Made by a program: the position numbers and the translations under genes. This document shows, one piece after another, positions 46,241-55,240 of a stretch of DNA of 64,000 nucleotides. The first letter of the stretch is position 1, and every line of letters starts with the position of its first letter. The notes beneath the pieces were generated by a model. It did no database searches, was not told the DNA's origin, and saw only the letters and a program-made list of their open reading frames with translations. The stretch is from Roseiarcus sp963779095 (GTDB lineage Bacteria; Pseudomonadota; Alphaproteobacteria; Rhizobiales; Beijerinckiaceae), in NCBI GenBank assembly GCA_963779095.1, contig CAVZWU010000012.1:124001-188000 (forward strand). The letters are read 5' to 3'.

Positions 46241-46258
46241 GGGGCGGGCCATACGGTT

Positions 46259-46747
46259 TTTAAACGCGTCGACGATCCGCTCGTCCTGAGCCGAATGACG
46301 CGGCCTCGCGCTCATGTGGGAGAAGCCCAGCTTCTTCAAAAGCTTCCCGACATAGCGCGCATGGAAGTCGACGCCGAACCGCTCGGCGATGACGCGTTTG
46401 AGGTCAATCCGGCGCCAGCGCACGACGCCGTCCTTCTCACGCTCCGGGCCGGCTTCGACGATCTTGGCGAACTCCGCCAGTTGCTCCGCTGACAGGCGAG
46501 GCTTGGGACCTTCCGTCCAGCTGTCGATGAGCCCCTCCGGACCCGAGGCGTTGAAGCGATGGACCCAGTCACGCAAGGTTTGGCGGTCCATGCCCCCGAT
46601 CTTCGCGGCGCCGCCGCGATCCATTCCATCCCTGACCGCAGCCAGCGACAGAGGACGACGGCTCTGGCTGACGTCCTTCGACCGCCGGGCCAACGCCCGA
46701 AGCCCCTTCGCCGAATAGTCCTCTCGTAACCTCACCGCTGCCGGCAT
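46259..46747 (-). pseudogene. IS630 transposase, N-terminal half (interrupted gene)
   Basis: HTH part of the same IS630 transposase: LREDYSAKGLRALARRSKD, SLAAVRDGMDRGGAAKIGGMDRQTLRDWVHRFN (HTH), GPKPRLSAEQLAEFAKIVEAGPE and LKKLGFSHMSARPRHSAQDERIVDAFK. It then runs into the IS110 right end. Joined to 44312-44894 it gives a ~350-residue transposase, the normal IS630 length. Confidence 0.82.
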
Positions 46748-46806
46748 GGCGCGAAACCCTCCGCGCCAACTTGAATCAGCCCCGCCCCGATTCGGGAATC
46801 CCCCCC

Positions 46807-47250
46807 TTATAAGTCAGCCAGCAGAGCCTTTGGTATAAGCTCCAGTTTCCCCCGAACAGCCTCGATCTGGGCGCGGCTGGCCACGCGGTGGATGAGCCGC
46901 CCGCAGGTCGGGCAGATGCCGCGAAGGTTGCCCCGGGCGTCGGTCAGGAGGACATATTCGGCCGTGTCGCCGGCGGGCTCCTTGGGCTCGCGACACGGCA
47001 GGTAGTAAATTTCACCGGGCTTTAGGCGCCGCCGCCTTGCCCCTCGGCGCGCCTCCAGAAAGGCGGTGAGCGCTGGACCTTCGAAGGCGACAGGACGCTT
47101 GCCGTCAACCGGTTTGAGGCCCTCCTTTTGCCAGTGACAGATGGTATTGCGATGGCATCCGAAGAGTTGCGCCGCGTCGTCGACCGTGTAGGACCGATGA
47201 ATCTTGACCCGCCGAGGATTGGGAGCGCGCTTTCGCATGCGCCCCGTCAT
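46807..47250 (-). CDS. Helix-turn-helix DNA-binding protein of a mobile island
   Basis: 147 aa. IHRSYTVDDAAQLFGCHRNTICHWQKEGLKPV is a MerR/AlpA-style helix-turn-helix followed by a wing (GKRPVAFEGPALTAFLEARR). The C-terminal half has two Cys pairs (YLPCREP; GICPTCGRLI), so it may bind zinc. The start ATG overlaps the TGA of the upstream HTH gene (47247-47250). Proteins of this kind accompany integrases, but I cannot say whether it controls excision or transcription. Confidence 0.7.
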   Translation of the reverse strand: MTGRMRKRAPNPRRVKIHRSYTVDDAAQLFGCHRNTICHWQKEGLKPVDGKRPVAFEGPALTAFLEARRGARRRRLKPGEIYYLPCREPKEPAGDTAEYVLLTDARGNLRGICPTCGRLIHRVASRAQIEAVRGKLELIPKALLADL

Positions 47251-47474
47251 GGTCTGTCCGATGTGGATTTCTGCGGCGCGCCGATCCGCGCCTGCGCCCA
47301 GGCATCCAGGTCCGCAGGCGCATAGATCGGGGTGCGTCCCGCCTTGCGGAAGATCGGCCCGCCGCCGACGACGGCAAGCTTTGCAAGCCAGCGCGGGGAG
47401 CATGGAAGGCCCCACGTGTCCCGGACGTGCTGAGCCGCCTTATCGCGGCGCAGGTAGACAGGGGAAAGTCCCAT
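47247..47474 (-). CDS. Small AlpA/excisionase-like DNA-binding protein
   Basis: 75 aa from MGLSPVYLRRDKAAQHV; the frame is open 24 codons further upstream. YLRRDKAAQHVRDTWGLPCSPRWLAKLAVVGGGPIFRKAGRTPIYAPADLDAWAQARI is the winged-helix pattern of phage excisionases and AlpA-type regulators. It is translationally coupled to the next HTH protein (ATGA), forming a two-gene unit with it. Confidence 0.65.
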   Translation of the reverse strand: MGLSPVYLRRDKAAQHVRDTWGLPCSPRWLAKLAVVGGGPIFRKAGRTPIYAPADLDAWAQARIGAPQKSTSDRP

Positions 47475-47762
47475 AGACGGTTCGCCAAACACCGAATCCC
47501 CGGCTCGTCGGCCAATGCGGAGCAAGGACAAATCACCCCGGCGCACGTATCCTGTGAATTGGCCGACGGCTGAGCCCGAATCCTTGGGCTAGTGATTGAT
47601 CCCGATAAGCGTCGCCGAGGCAAACTCGCCTGACGAGATCACGACGAAATCGGCTTCAGGTTCGGCTCGGGCGGTAGTATGGGAAGTCTCGTTGCCAACG
47701 ACCTCTGCCGTTTCCGCCTGTTGACGAGCGGGGGAGGGCTTCCGCATTTGGGGCCATGTCAT

Positions 47763-47972
47763 TTAGACGCCCCCGCTTCCCGCAAGCGCGCGCAATTTTC
47801 GGCGCGGGCATAAGGACGCGTCCAGCGATTTTGATGGGGCGGATCTCCCTTCCGGGATCAATTTATAGATTGTCGCGCGACCGACACCGACCGCCTTCGC
47901 AAAATCGCGGTATGCCTGCGACGGAGGCGGTTCCGGATTCTTCTTAGCAAGAGTGCCGCTGGTCTCAGACAT
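47763..47972 (-). pseudogene. Excisionase-family HTH protein (apparent frameshift)
   Basis: Starts MSETSGTLAKKNPE at 47972. SQAYRDFAKAVGVGRATIYKLIPEG is an HTH_17-type recognition element. As read the frame continues as RSAPSKSLDASL. One base in the ggaaggga tract at about 47847-47853 shifts it to EIRPIKIAGRVLMPAPKIA, the normal wing of these proteins, ending at TGA 47656. Third HTH protein in a row on this strand of the island. Confidence 0.55.
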
Positions 47973-48213
47973 ACATAATGGCCTCGATAAAAAAGAGCTC
48001 GTAGCTGTCATCGCCCCTCCACCAAATCTCAGAGGCCGAACATCGCTGGCCGACGGCGGAAAGCTGAGGGATTTTATTTCGGAGAGCGAGTTGAATGTTG
48101 AGGCCCTTTAGCCGCTAATTTTCGGGTGACGCAATCGCGCTCTCCGCCACCAACTCAGCCCTGACGAAACTTGAGGATATTCTCTGCGATCTCGGAAAAA
48201 GTTCTTCGCTCGA

Positions 48214-48552
48214 TTACTTTACCGAGGTCAACGCAATCTGCATAAGCGGCTTTCCGCGGTACGTTCCATGGTCCGGGAAGCCTATAGGAAGTTCGTCGAA
48301 GTTTTTGAATTTGTCATTATAGCAACCGACTAACTCGGCACATTTAAGTTCATTAGAGTAGTCTTCATCGAATTTTGCGCCTTTTTCCCAATCACGAATC
48401 GTGTCTGCGCTTTGGCCAATAGCTTCAGAGACGAGCTCTAACGCTCTATATTTCTTCATTCCCTTCCCAACACGATAGAAGATCTGCAACAAGGCTTCCA
48501 GCTTCCACTCGCTTAGAGCCGGTCCGGGAACATATTGAATCGTCGGAATCAT
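48214..48552 (-). pseudogene. C-terminal part of an AT-rich island gene cut by IS5
   Basis: 112 codons beginning MIPTIQYVPGPALSEWKLEALLQIFYRVGKGMKKYRALELVSEAIGQSADTIRDWEK; the last segment resembles a helix-turn-helix (AIGQSADTIRDWEKG). The open frame continues upstream (LKSQ) right up to the IS5 end, so the ATG is probably internal. Base composition is clearly more AT-rich than the chromosome around it. No family recognised. Confidence 0.5.
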
Positions 48553-48557
48553 TTGTG

Positions 48558-49475
48558 ATTTAAGGGAGGCGGCCTGATTCGTTTGGGGGGTCGCCGATGT
48601 GGACGAGCAAGAATCGCGGACGCTATGACCGAAGCCGATTGCGCTATCCGAGCGATGTGACGGACGAGGAATGGGCGCTTGTGGAGCCGCTCATTCCGCC
48701 GGCCAAGCGCGGTGGGAACCGGCGTCATGTCGTGGTGCGCGAGGTGATCAACGGCCTGATGTATATTCTGAGCACCGGCTGTCAGTGGCGGGCGATCCCC
48801 AAGGACCTGCCGCCGCGCTCGACGCTTTACGATTACTTCGATCTGTGGAGCTGGGACGGCACGCTCGATCGCATCCACAACGCGCTTTATGCGCAGTGCC
48901 GCCAAGCCGCCTCGCGCGAGGCGAGCCCGACCGCCGCGATCATCGACAGCCAGAGCGTCAAGAGCGCGGAAAAAGGGGACCTGCGATTGATCCGTCGGGC
49001 TATGACGCGGGCAAGAAGATCAAGGGCAAGAAGCGGCATATCCTCGTCGATACGCAGGGCCTGCTGATGCACGCCATCGTGCACGCCGCCGACGTCCAGG
49101 ACCGCGACGGCGGGGCGCTGCTGATGGCGAGCTTGTTCGGCGCCTTTCCGTTCCTGATCAAGCTCTATGCCGACGGCGGCTACCAGGGGCCAGAGTTCCA
49201 AAGCGCGATAAAGCGGATTCTGGCGCGCGTCCACGTCAAGATCGTCAAGCGCTCGGGTCAAGCCACAGGCTTCATCGCCCTGCCCAAACGCTGGATCGTC
49301 GAACGCACATTCGCCTGGCTCGGCCGCTGTCGACGACTGGCCAAGGACTGGGAATGCCTCAACCACAAGGCGCTCGCCTTCCTGCGCCTCGCCTCGATCC
49401 GCCTCATGCTGCGAAAGCTATGCAACCCCGCATGATGTTCTCGGACAAACTCTGAGGGCGCGGCCGCCCCGGTCT
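48558..49475 (+). mobile_element. IS5-family insertion sequence
   Basis: About 0.9 kb, approximate ends. The outer bases share an imperfect inverted repeat: gaggcggcc...gtttg at the left and caaac...ggccgcccc at the right. It carries one transposase in two overlapping frames. It sits between two AT-rich minus-strand fragments that look like one interrupted gene. Confidence 0.65.
48597..49435 (+). CDS. IS5-family transposase (two frames, possible programmed -1 shift)
   Basis: First frame (48597-49067): RLRYPSDVTDEEWALVEPLIPP and an INGLMYILSTGCQWRAIPKDLPPRSTLYDYF HTH-like region, then IIDSQSVKSAEK (first catalytic Asp). The DDE domain continues in the -1 frame: GYDAGKKIKGKKRHILVDTQGLL, LYADGGYQGPEF (second Asp), PKRWIVERTFAWLGRCRRLAKDWE (Glu). 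The switch is at gaaaaagggg (48968-48977), where A AAA AGG would permit a -1 slip. Some IS5-family members use such a shift; a lost base would look the same. About 278 aa fused. Confidence 0.8.
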
Positions 49476-49870
49476 TTCGAACCTGGCATTGGCTTCAGCA
49501 ACTCTTCCATTTGCCCATAATTCATTGCTCTCAAGGCCTTCTGAAATGCGAATCTCCAAGGGTGGCTTTCAGCCGATTGGGACGAGAGCATTTCGAATAA
49601 AAAAAGCCGCAATAGTTGCGAATATCGTCCTTGGCGCGACATATGACTTGCTTCGGACTCAAAATAATTAAGCCCGAGATCCGAAAAATTATTCGCCATC
49701 GCTTGCAAGAACGAGTCGCCAACTTCCTCAAGCGCATGGGAATCGGTAGTAAGCCATTCATTTTCCTCTATCATTGACGATGTAAACTCCGAATCAACCG
49801 CTGATCGCTTGTATGCGACGATCTGACATTGCGCCCAATACCCCAGCAAATCAAACAATTCCCAAAACAA
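49476..49870 (-). pseudogene. N-terminal part of the AT-rich island gene cut by IS5
   Basis: Starts MFWELFDLLGYWAQCQIVAYKRSAVDSEF and runs to EELLKPMPGSKDRG, where the IS5 right end begins; beyond it the frame only reads IS5 bases. Helical and acidic, with no recognised family. Together with 48214-48552 it would make a protein of roughly 250 residues. Probably accessory cargo; function unknown. Confidence 0.5.
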
Positions 49871-49906
49871 TGATATACTCAGGCGTGCATTCTCAAGTTT
49901 ACTATC

Positions 49907-50074
49907 TTAGGACTTGCTGCCAAATTGTGGATTTGTCATCTTGTAGAGCTGAATCAGTTCTTCGACTATTATGTATGCCTTTTCTCTAATCTCTTGGTCG
50001 GCCTCACGTTTCAACTCTCTCACGGTGTAACTCGCGCGATCAATTCCTGCTGAGCTTGGGCTTCGAAGGGTCAA
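49907..50074 (-). CDS. Small hypothetical protein upstream of the split island gene
   Basis: 55 codons from a TTG at 50074 to TAA at 49907-49909, not previously obvious because of the non-ATG start. The helical second half reads YTVRELKREADQEIREKAYIIVEELIQLYKM. It ends 36 bases before the start of the split AT-rich gene on the same strand and shares its base composition, so the two could be a pair. It could equally be a C-terminal remnant of a longer gene. Confidence 0.35.
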   Translation of the reverse strand: MTLRSPSSAGIDRASYTVRELKREADQEIREKAYIIVEELIQLYKMTNPQFGSKS

Positions 50075-50348
50075 AAGTGGCGTGCCTTACGAAATCGATC
50101 AAGCTCGCCGGGACTGTGAATGTCCCCATACGGCTTCACCCGGCTCGTTTCTGAATTGCGACATCCCCAACACCTCGCCTTGCAATGACAGGCTGAAAAC
50201 CGAGGTCGACTATCGGCGCAGACTGCGACGCGAACCAGACCTCACACGCTGCACTATGCTAACTGTATGCTGGAGATTTCATTGGGCTTCCAAAGTCGTC
50301 CACTGATTCCGATGGGAGGCTTGCCCTCCGCGTAATGTTGGGAACTAA

Positions 50349-51967
50349 CCCGCATTATTCATGGCGGGTTGGCGGGTATAGGCTAAGGAGCTGATTTTGC
50401 GTAGAATCTGGTTGTCGAAGCCAATTCACGCAACTTGAACCGAGCCACACCCGCCATGAACGATCCTATGCTGCCGCTGCCCGGTCTGTCACCGGTTTCT
50501 GGCAAATCGGTTGTGGTCAAATTCGACGGCGGGCTCTTGTCGTCGGACGGCGGCGTCCTGGCGTTGCGCGAGATCGAACAGCGTCTTCGGGTCGCGGACC
50601 GGCTTGCCGCGTGCGTGGTTGATCCTCGGGCGCCGGAGCAGATCACCCACGGCGTGGCGGACGTCATTCGCTTTCGGCTGCTGATGATCAGCGCCGGGTA
50701 CGAGGACGGGATCGACGCCAATTCCCTGCGCCGCGACCCGATGTTCAAGATGGCGCTCGATCTGACGCCGTCGGATCGGGAGTTGTGCTCGCAGTCGACG
50801 ATCTCGCGATTGGAGAACCTGCCGGACGTTCGCGCCCTGTTGCGGATGGGTCGCGCGATGGTCGACCTCTATTGCGGGTCGTTCGCCAAGGTTCCCAAAC
50901 GGATCACGCTCGATATCGACGACACGTTCGACGCGGTCCACGGCGGCCAGCAACTGCGGTTGTTCAACGCCCACTACGACGAATACGGATTTCAGCCGAT
51001 TGTGGTGTTCGACGGCGAGGGCGTTTCATCACCGCGGTGCTTCGTCCCGCCAAACGACCGGGCGGTAAGGAGATCAAGCCTTTTCTCCGCCGGCTGTTGC
51101 GCGCGATCCGGGCTCATTGGCCCCACACCGAGATCCTGCTTCGCGGTGACAGCCACTATTGCGGCCCCGAGGTTCTCGACTGGTGTCGCGCCAACGGCCT
51201 CGACTACATCCTCGGCGTCGCGCCGACCACGACCTTGCGTCGTCATGTCGCCGATCTCGAAGCCAGCACGAAGGCGCGGTTCGAGGCCGCGTCGCGCGAC
51301 GGCAAGCTTCGCCGCTTCAAGGAGTTCTTCGACGGCGCGAAAAGTTGGAGCCGGGTCGAGCGCATCATCGCCCGCGTCGAAGTCAGCGCGGAAGGGCCCG
51401 ACACCCGCTTCGTCGTCACCAATCTCACGCATCGCAACGCGCGCCGGCTTTACGAAGACGTCTATTGCCGACGCGGCCAAGCCGAAAACCATATCAAGTC
51501 CTGGAAGACGCATCTGTCGGCGGACCGCACGTCCTGCACAAAGGCGACAGCCAACCAGTTCCGTCTCTTCATCCACGCCGGCGCCTACTGGCTGATGTGG
51601 GGGCTTCGCATATCGATGCCGAAGCGCTCGATGTGGCGCGTCGCGCAGTTCGACACCTTGCGCCTGCGTCTCATCAAGATCGCCGCTCGCGTCGTCGAAA
51701 TGAAGACGATAATCCGCGTGCACTTGCCGACCTCATGCTCGGCGCAGAATATCCTGCGCCTCGCTCTGGAACGCATACCGCGCCTCGTCACATGAGCGAC
51801 GGGGCGTGACGCCCCAAAACGCAAACCCGTCCCGTCAACCCGCAAACCACCTCCAACCGAAAATCTGGCCCCAAGCCGGAACGGAACTGCTGCGTCCACA
51901 CTCAACCGAAATTACCCAATCGCGCCGAAAGCCATGCAGCAGTCGTCAGGGCGATGCATAGTGCGGG
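50349..51967 (+). mobile_element. IS1380-family insertion sequence with CTAA target duplication
   Basis: 1619 bp. Terminal inverted repeats: left cccgcattattcatggcgg (50349-50367), right gggcgatgcatagtgcggg (51949-51967), about 15 of 19 bases paired. Both sides are flanked by CTAA (50345-50348 and 51968-51971), a 4-bp target duplication as expected for the family. It lies two bases before the GTG of a helicase fragment. Confidence 0.85.
50456..51795 (+). pseudogene. IS1380-family transposase (apparent frameshift)
   Basis: ~446 aa when joined, start MNDPMLPLPGLSPVSGK. First frame: FDGGLLSSDGGVLALREIEQRL, SQSTISRLEN and KRITLDIDDTFDAVHGGQQ (first catalytic Asp), up to VVFDGEG at ~51023. One missing base there (gggcgtttc for ggccgtttc-like) shifts to RFITAVLRPAKRPGGKEIKPFLRR, HTEILLRGDSHYCGPEVLDW (second Asp), EDVYCRRGQAENHIKSWK (Glu) and MWGLRISMPKRS. 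All DDE residues are present. Confidence 0.85.
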
Positions 51968-51973
51968 CTAATT

Positions 51974-52255
51974 GTGACCCTCTTTGAAAACATCAAGCCC
52001 GGCTCCCGCCTGCGCGGCCTCGACCCATCAGGAGTGGCCTACGTCGTGCAGGTCACGGGTTTCGGCTCAGATGCATTGAACGTCGTTTTTCGCGCGAATA
52101 GTCGGGTCGGCGAACGACTTGCCACGCGGGGCGAAGAGGCTGGATCTGAATTCGTTGAAGCCGGCTGGACCTATTGGTTCGACGCCGACAGCCGCCTGCT
52201 GTGCCTCGCTTCCGAAGCGTCCCGCATTCGCCTGGCCTATCTGTTTGCCGCGTGA
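51974..52255 (+). pseudogene. N-terminal remnant of a large DEAD/DEAH (SNF2-like) helicase
   Basis: 93 codons from a GTG. TLFENIKPGSRLRGLDPSGVAYVVQVTGFGSDALNVVFR...GWTYWFDADSRLLCLASEASRIRLAYLF matches the opening ~90 residues of the large SNF2-type helicases found in prokaryotic defence loci, which normally continue into DP...LPHQ and a Walker A ATPase. Here it stops after LAYLFAA, and the next gene follows 33 bases on. So the motor is missing and this is a stub. The assignment rests on my memory of the family's N-terminus. Confidence 0.5.
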
Positions 52256-52288
52256 GCGCCGCACTATGGTCGGCTGGGGAGCGGGAGC

Positions 52289-53701
52289 ATGCGCAAGTCC
52301 AACGCGAAACACGAACCGGCAAATGACGCCGCGGGCGCCCCCGCGGCATACATCTCCGCAGACGAGCGCCGCGCCGCAGGCAAGGCGCTGCGCGACGCGA
52401 CGCCGCGCGCCGCGCATGGCGGTTGGAAGTCGCCCGAGGATCGGCGCGATCCGGTCGAGCTTCTGCGCGAGGCTAACGAAGGCCGCATCCCCGAACTGAT
52501 CCCGTTACGCTTCTCCCGCATGGCCCAATCGCCTTTCGCCTTCTATCGCGGCGCGGCCGCGGTCATGGCGGCCGATCTGGCGTCGACCCCGACGTCCGGA
52601 CTTCGCGTGCAGGCCTGCGGCGACGCTCATCTTATGAATTTCGGCGGTTTCGCTACGCCGGAGCGCAACATCTTCTTCGACATCAACGATTTCGACGAAA
52701 CCTTGCCAGCGCCCTGGGAGTGGGACGTTAAGCGACTTGCGGCCAGCATGGTCATCGCTGCTCGTCATATCGACTTGCCCGATAGCGCGGCCGCGAAGGC
52801 GGCGACGGAGTCCGTGTGCTCCTACCGTGAACGAATGACGGATTACGCCTCGATGCGCGCGCTGGACGTCTGGTACGATCGCATCGATCTCGACCGCGTT
52901 CTCAAGGTCCTGCCGTCCGGAGCCGAGGTGGAGCGGGTGAGGCAAAGAGTCGAGCAGGCGCGCCGGAAAAGCTTGCCTGAAAGCCTGTTCCCGAAACTGG
53001 TGGAGCATTTCGGCTCGGCGCCAAGGATCAAGGACGCGCCGCCGCTGATCTTCCACCCCACGGTCGAACAGGCCCCGGGCGTCAGGACCGGATACGTCGA
53101 GGCGCTCGAAGGCTATCGGAAGTCGTTGCCCGAGCATATTCGCGTGTTGTTCGACCGGTTTCGGCTGTTCGACCTCGCGATCAAGGTCGTCGGCGTGGGC
53201 AGCGTCGGCACCTATTGCGCGCTCGGGCTGTTTATGGCGGCCGATGACGATCCAATTTTCCTGCAGGTCAAGGAAGCGCGAAAGTCGGTGCTCGAGCCTT
53301 ACGCCGGCAAGTCCCTGCACAAGAACCATGGCGAGCGGGTGGTGGCGGGCCAGCGTCTCATGCAGGCGGCGAGCGACATTTTCCTTGGCTGGACGCGCGG
53401 AGTGATTGGCCGCGACTACTATTTCCGCCAGCTTCGCGATGCGAAAATCTCAGCGATCCCGGAAGACTGGGACCTCACGACTTTGAAGGAATTCGGCAAG
53501 CTCTGCGCCTGGGCGCTCGCACGGGCGCATGCGCGATCCGGCGACCCGGCGAGGATTGCTGGCTACATGGGCTCCAATACGACGTTCGACGACGCGGTGT
53601 GCGAGTTCGCGGTTGAATATGCCGACCAGAACCTTCGCGACTATCGCGGCTTCGTCAAAGCAATCCGGGAGGGCCGAATCCCGGTCGCGTCCGAGGATTG
53701 A
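52289..53701 (+). CDS. DUF2252 family protein
   Basis: 470 aa, full length. RIPELIPLRFSRMAQSPFAFYRGAAAVMAADL and VQACGDAHLMNFGGFATPERNIFFDINDFDETLPAPWEWDVKRLAAS are the family's core. The HLxN...D arrangement recalls aminoglycoside-phosphotransferase/kinase-like folds (GDAHLMN and DINDFDE as catalytic loop and metal site). Substrate unknown. No membrane helix. It ends cleanly 21 bases before the convergent DUF2254 gene. Confidence 0.88.
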   Translation: MRKSNAKHEPANDAAGAPAAYISADERRAAGKALRDATPRAAHGGWKSPEDRRDPVELLREANEGRIPELIPLRFSRMAQSPFAFYRGAAAVMAADLASTPTSGLRVQACGDAHLMNFGGFATPERNIFFDINDFDETLPAPWEWDVKRLAASMVIAARHIDLPDSAAAKAATESVCSYRERMTDYASMRALDVWYDRIDLDRVLKVLPSGAEVERVRQRVEQARRKSLPESLFPKLVEHFGSAPRIKDAPPLIFHPTVEQAPGVRTGYVEALEGYRKSLPEHIRVLFDRFRLFDLAIKVVGVGSVGTYCALGLFMAADDDPIFLQVKEARKSVLEPYAGKSLHKNHGERVVAGQRLMQAASDIFLGWTRGVIGRDYYFRQLRDAKISAIPEDWDLTTLKEFGKLCAWALARAHARSGDPARIAGYMGSNTTFDDAVCEFAVEYADQNLRDYRGFVKAIREGRIPVASED

Positions 53702-53722
53702 GCTTTCGACCACCCAAACGGT

Positions 53723-54998
53723 TCAGGTCGCGTCCGATTGCCGCCGAGACAGGCCGATGCCCTGCCGGTCTTCCTGCCGCGCCATCCTCTTGTCCTCGAC
53801 GTCGAACGGTGAGGCTCCGATGACACGGTCGAGGTGCTCGAGGTAGCCTCGCACCGTCTCCACCCGCTCTTGACTCTGCAGCGAGTCCGCAAGGCCAACG
53901 AGAGCGGACCTCATCCGCCGCATCACTTGAACCGAACTCGAGCCGAAGTGCCGGATCTCGTCGAACGCGAGGGTGAGATAGTCCTCCCAGGTCGGCGTCG
54001 GGAACACCAGCCGCAGAGCGCCGCTCTCATCGACGACGTAGCCGGCGTCGAGCTCGGCCGAGCCGAGACGGCGCAGGAGGTCCTCGAGCTGATCGATCGT
54101 CTGGACCGCGGTCGTCGGGTCGTTGATCGCCGGCGACAACGCCTTGATGGCGATGTCGACAAGAAGCCGGATCGGATATTTTGGGTCCTGCTCGAAGGTT
54201 CGTTCGCTGCCCGAGATGGACGGCGCGCCAGGAGCGCCTCTTCCGGCAGCGGCGTTCCCGAGCGATGAACACGCAGGAGAACGTCGAACCCTCGACCAGC
54301 GTGTCGCCGACCGCGCACGCCATCACGATCGTCCCGCGCGCCTGCCGCGCCGCGGCGACGAGGGAATCGACGTCGAACCTGGCGACGGTGCGGGGCTTGC
54401 CGAAATACTTCACTGTTTGCGTCAGGGGTCCGAGCGGCGTGCGGCCCGCGCTTGCTTCAGAAGCGCGCGGGGCGGCGGTCGCGGCGTCCAGGCGCCGGAA
54501 CATGTCGGCGATCACGCCGCGGCCCTGGTCGCCGACCAGTTGAAGCACGTTGCCGATCTGAAGGTCGCCAAGGCGCTGCATCAATTTCGAAAACGCGAGC
54601 ATGCTGACAATGATCATGATTCCCACGAGAAGCATTGAAAGCAGTGGGACCTTTCCCGAAGCGCCGCGGTCCACCCAGGCGAGCGTGAACAGGGCATAGA
54701 TAAAAGTCGCCGTAAACGCGCCCAGTGCGTGGAACAGCATCCGGTCGCGCGCGAACCAGAGCACGAGCCGCGGGGAATAGGCGATCGCGCTGAATTGCAC
54801 CATCACGAAAGCCATGGCGAAAACGATCCCGGTCAGCGCCATCATGCCCGAAGCCGCGGCCGAGAGCAGGGCCTGGGCGGAGGCCACCGACACACCTAAG
54901 GTGTAGCCTGAGAGGTAGGCCTGCTCGATTCGCGGCAGCGCGAGCCCGCCCAGCACAGCGCCGCTCACGTAGAACATCGGAATGAACCAAGGCTGCAT
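53723..54998 (-). pseudogene. DUF2254 membrane protein (several apparent frameshifts)
   Basis: ~425 aa when joined, start MQPWFIPMFYVSGAVLG. Four N-terminal membrane helices (GVSVASAQALLSAAASGMMALTGIVFAMAFVMVQF is diagnostic), then a soluble domain with DIQIGNVLQLV-like and GDTLVEGSTF. Between 54135 and 54285 the coding jumps through three frames (RVHRSGTPLPEEALLAR; VHLG; SERTFEQDPKYPIRLLVDIAIKAL) before ending in the frame of SPAINDPTTAVQTIDQLEDLLRRL, which is highly conserved. At least three indels; function unknown. Confidence 0.78.
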
Positions 54999-55240
54999 CG
55001 CGGGCCGACCGGTCTGTCGTGGCTTCGATTGTCCCCGATTTTCCGGGCGATCCGGACAGTCTATGGGATCGATGATGCGAAGACACAAGGACTAGGCGTT
55101 CTTGGCGTGGCGCGCTTCGCCTGATCCAACGACGTCCCGCCGCGCCGAGGGGCAAAGCGGCAATTCCGGCCGGGCCCAAGATGATGCTGCTAGAGTCGCG
55201 GTTCGGTCGGTTCGACAAATCCCCGGAAGGGTGACAGAAC

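Larger units (their letters stand above)
44895..46258 (+). mobile_element. IS110-family element, IS1111-like, inserted in IS630
   Basis: ~1.36 kb. It has subterminal 12-bp inverted repeats, atggcccgcccc at 44900-44911 and ggggcgggccat at 46241-46252, a hallmark of the IS1111 group. The transposase begins 46 bases from the left repeat, while ~250 bases after its stop are non-coding. On both sides the IS630 gene resumes: ...gggaagtttt on the left and ttttaaacgcg on the right. No target duplication is evident beyond the shared T run, as expected for this family. Confidence 0.8.
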
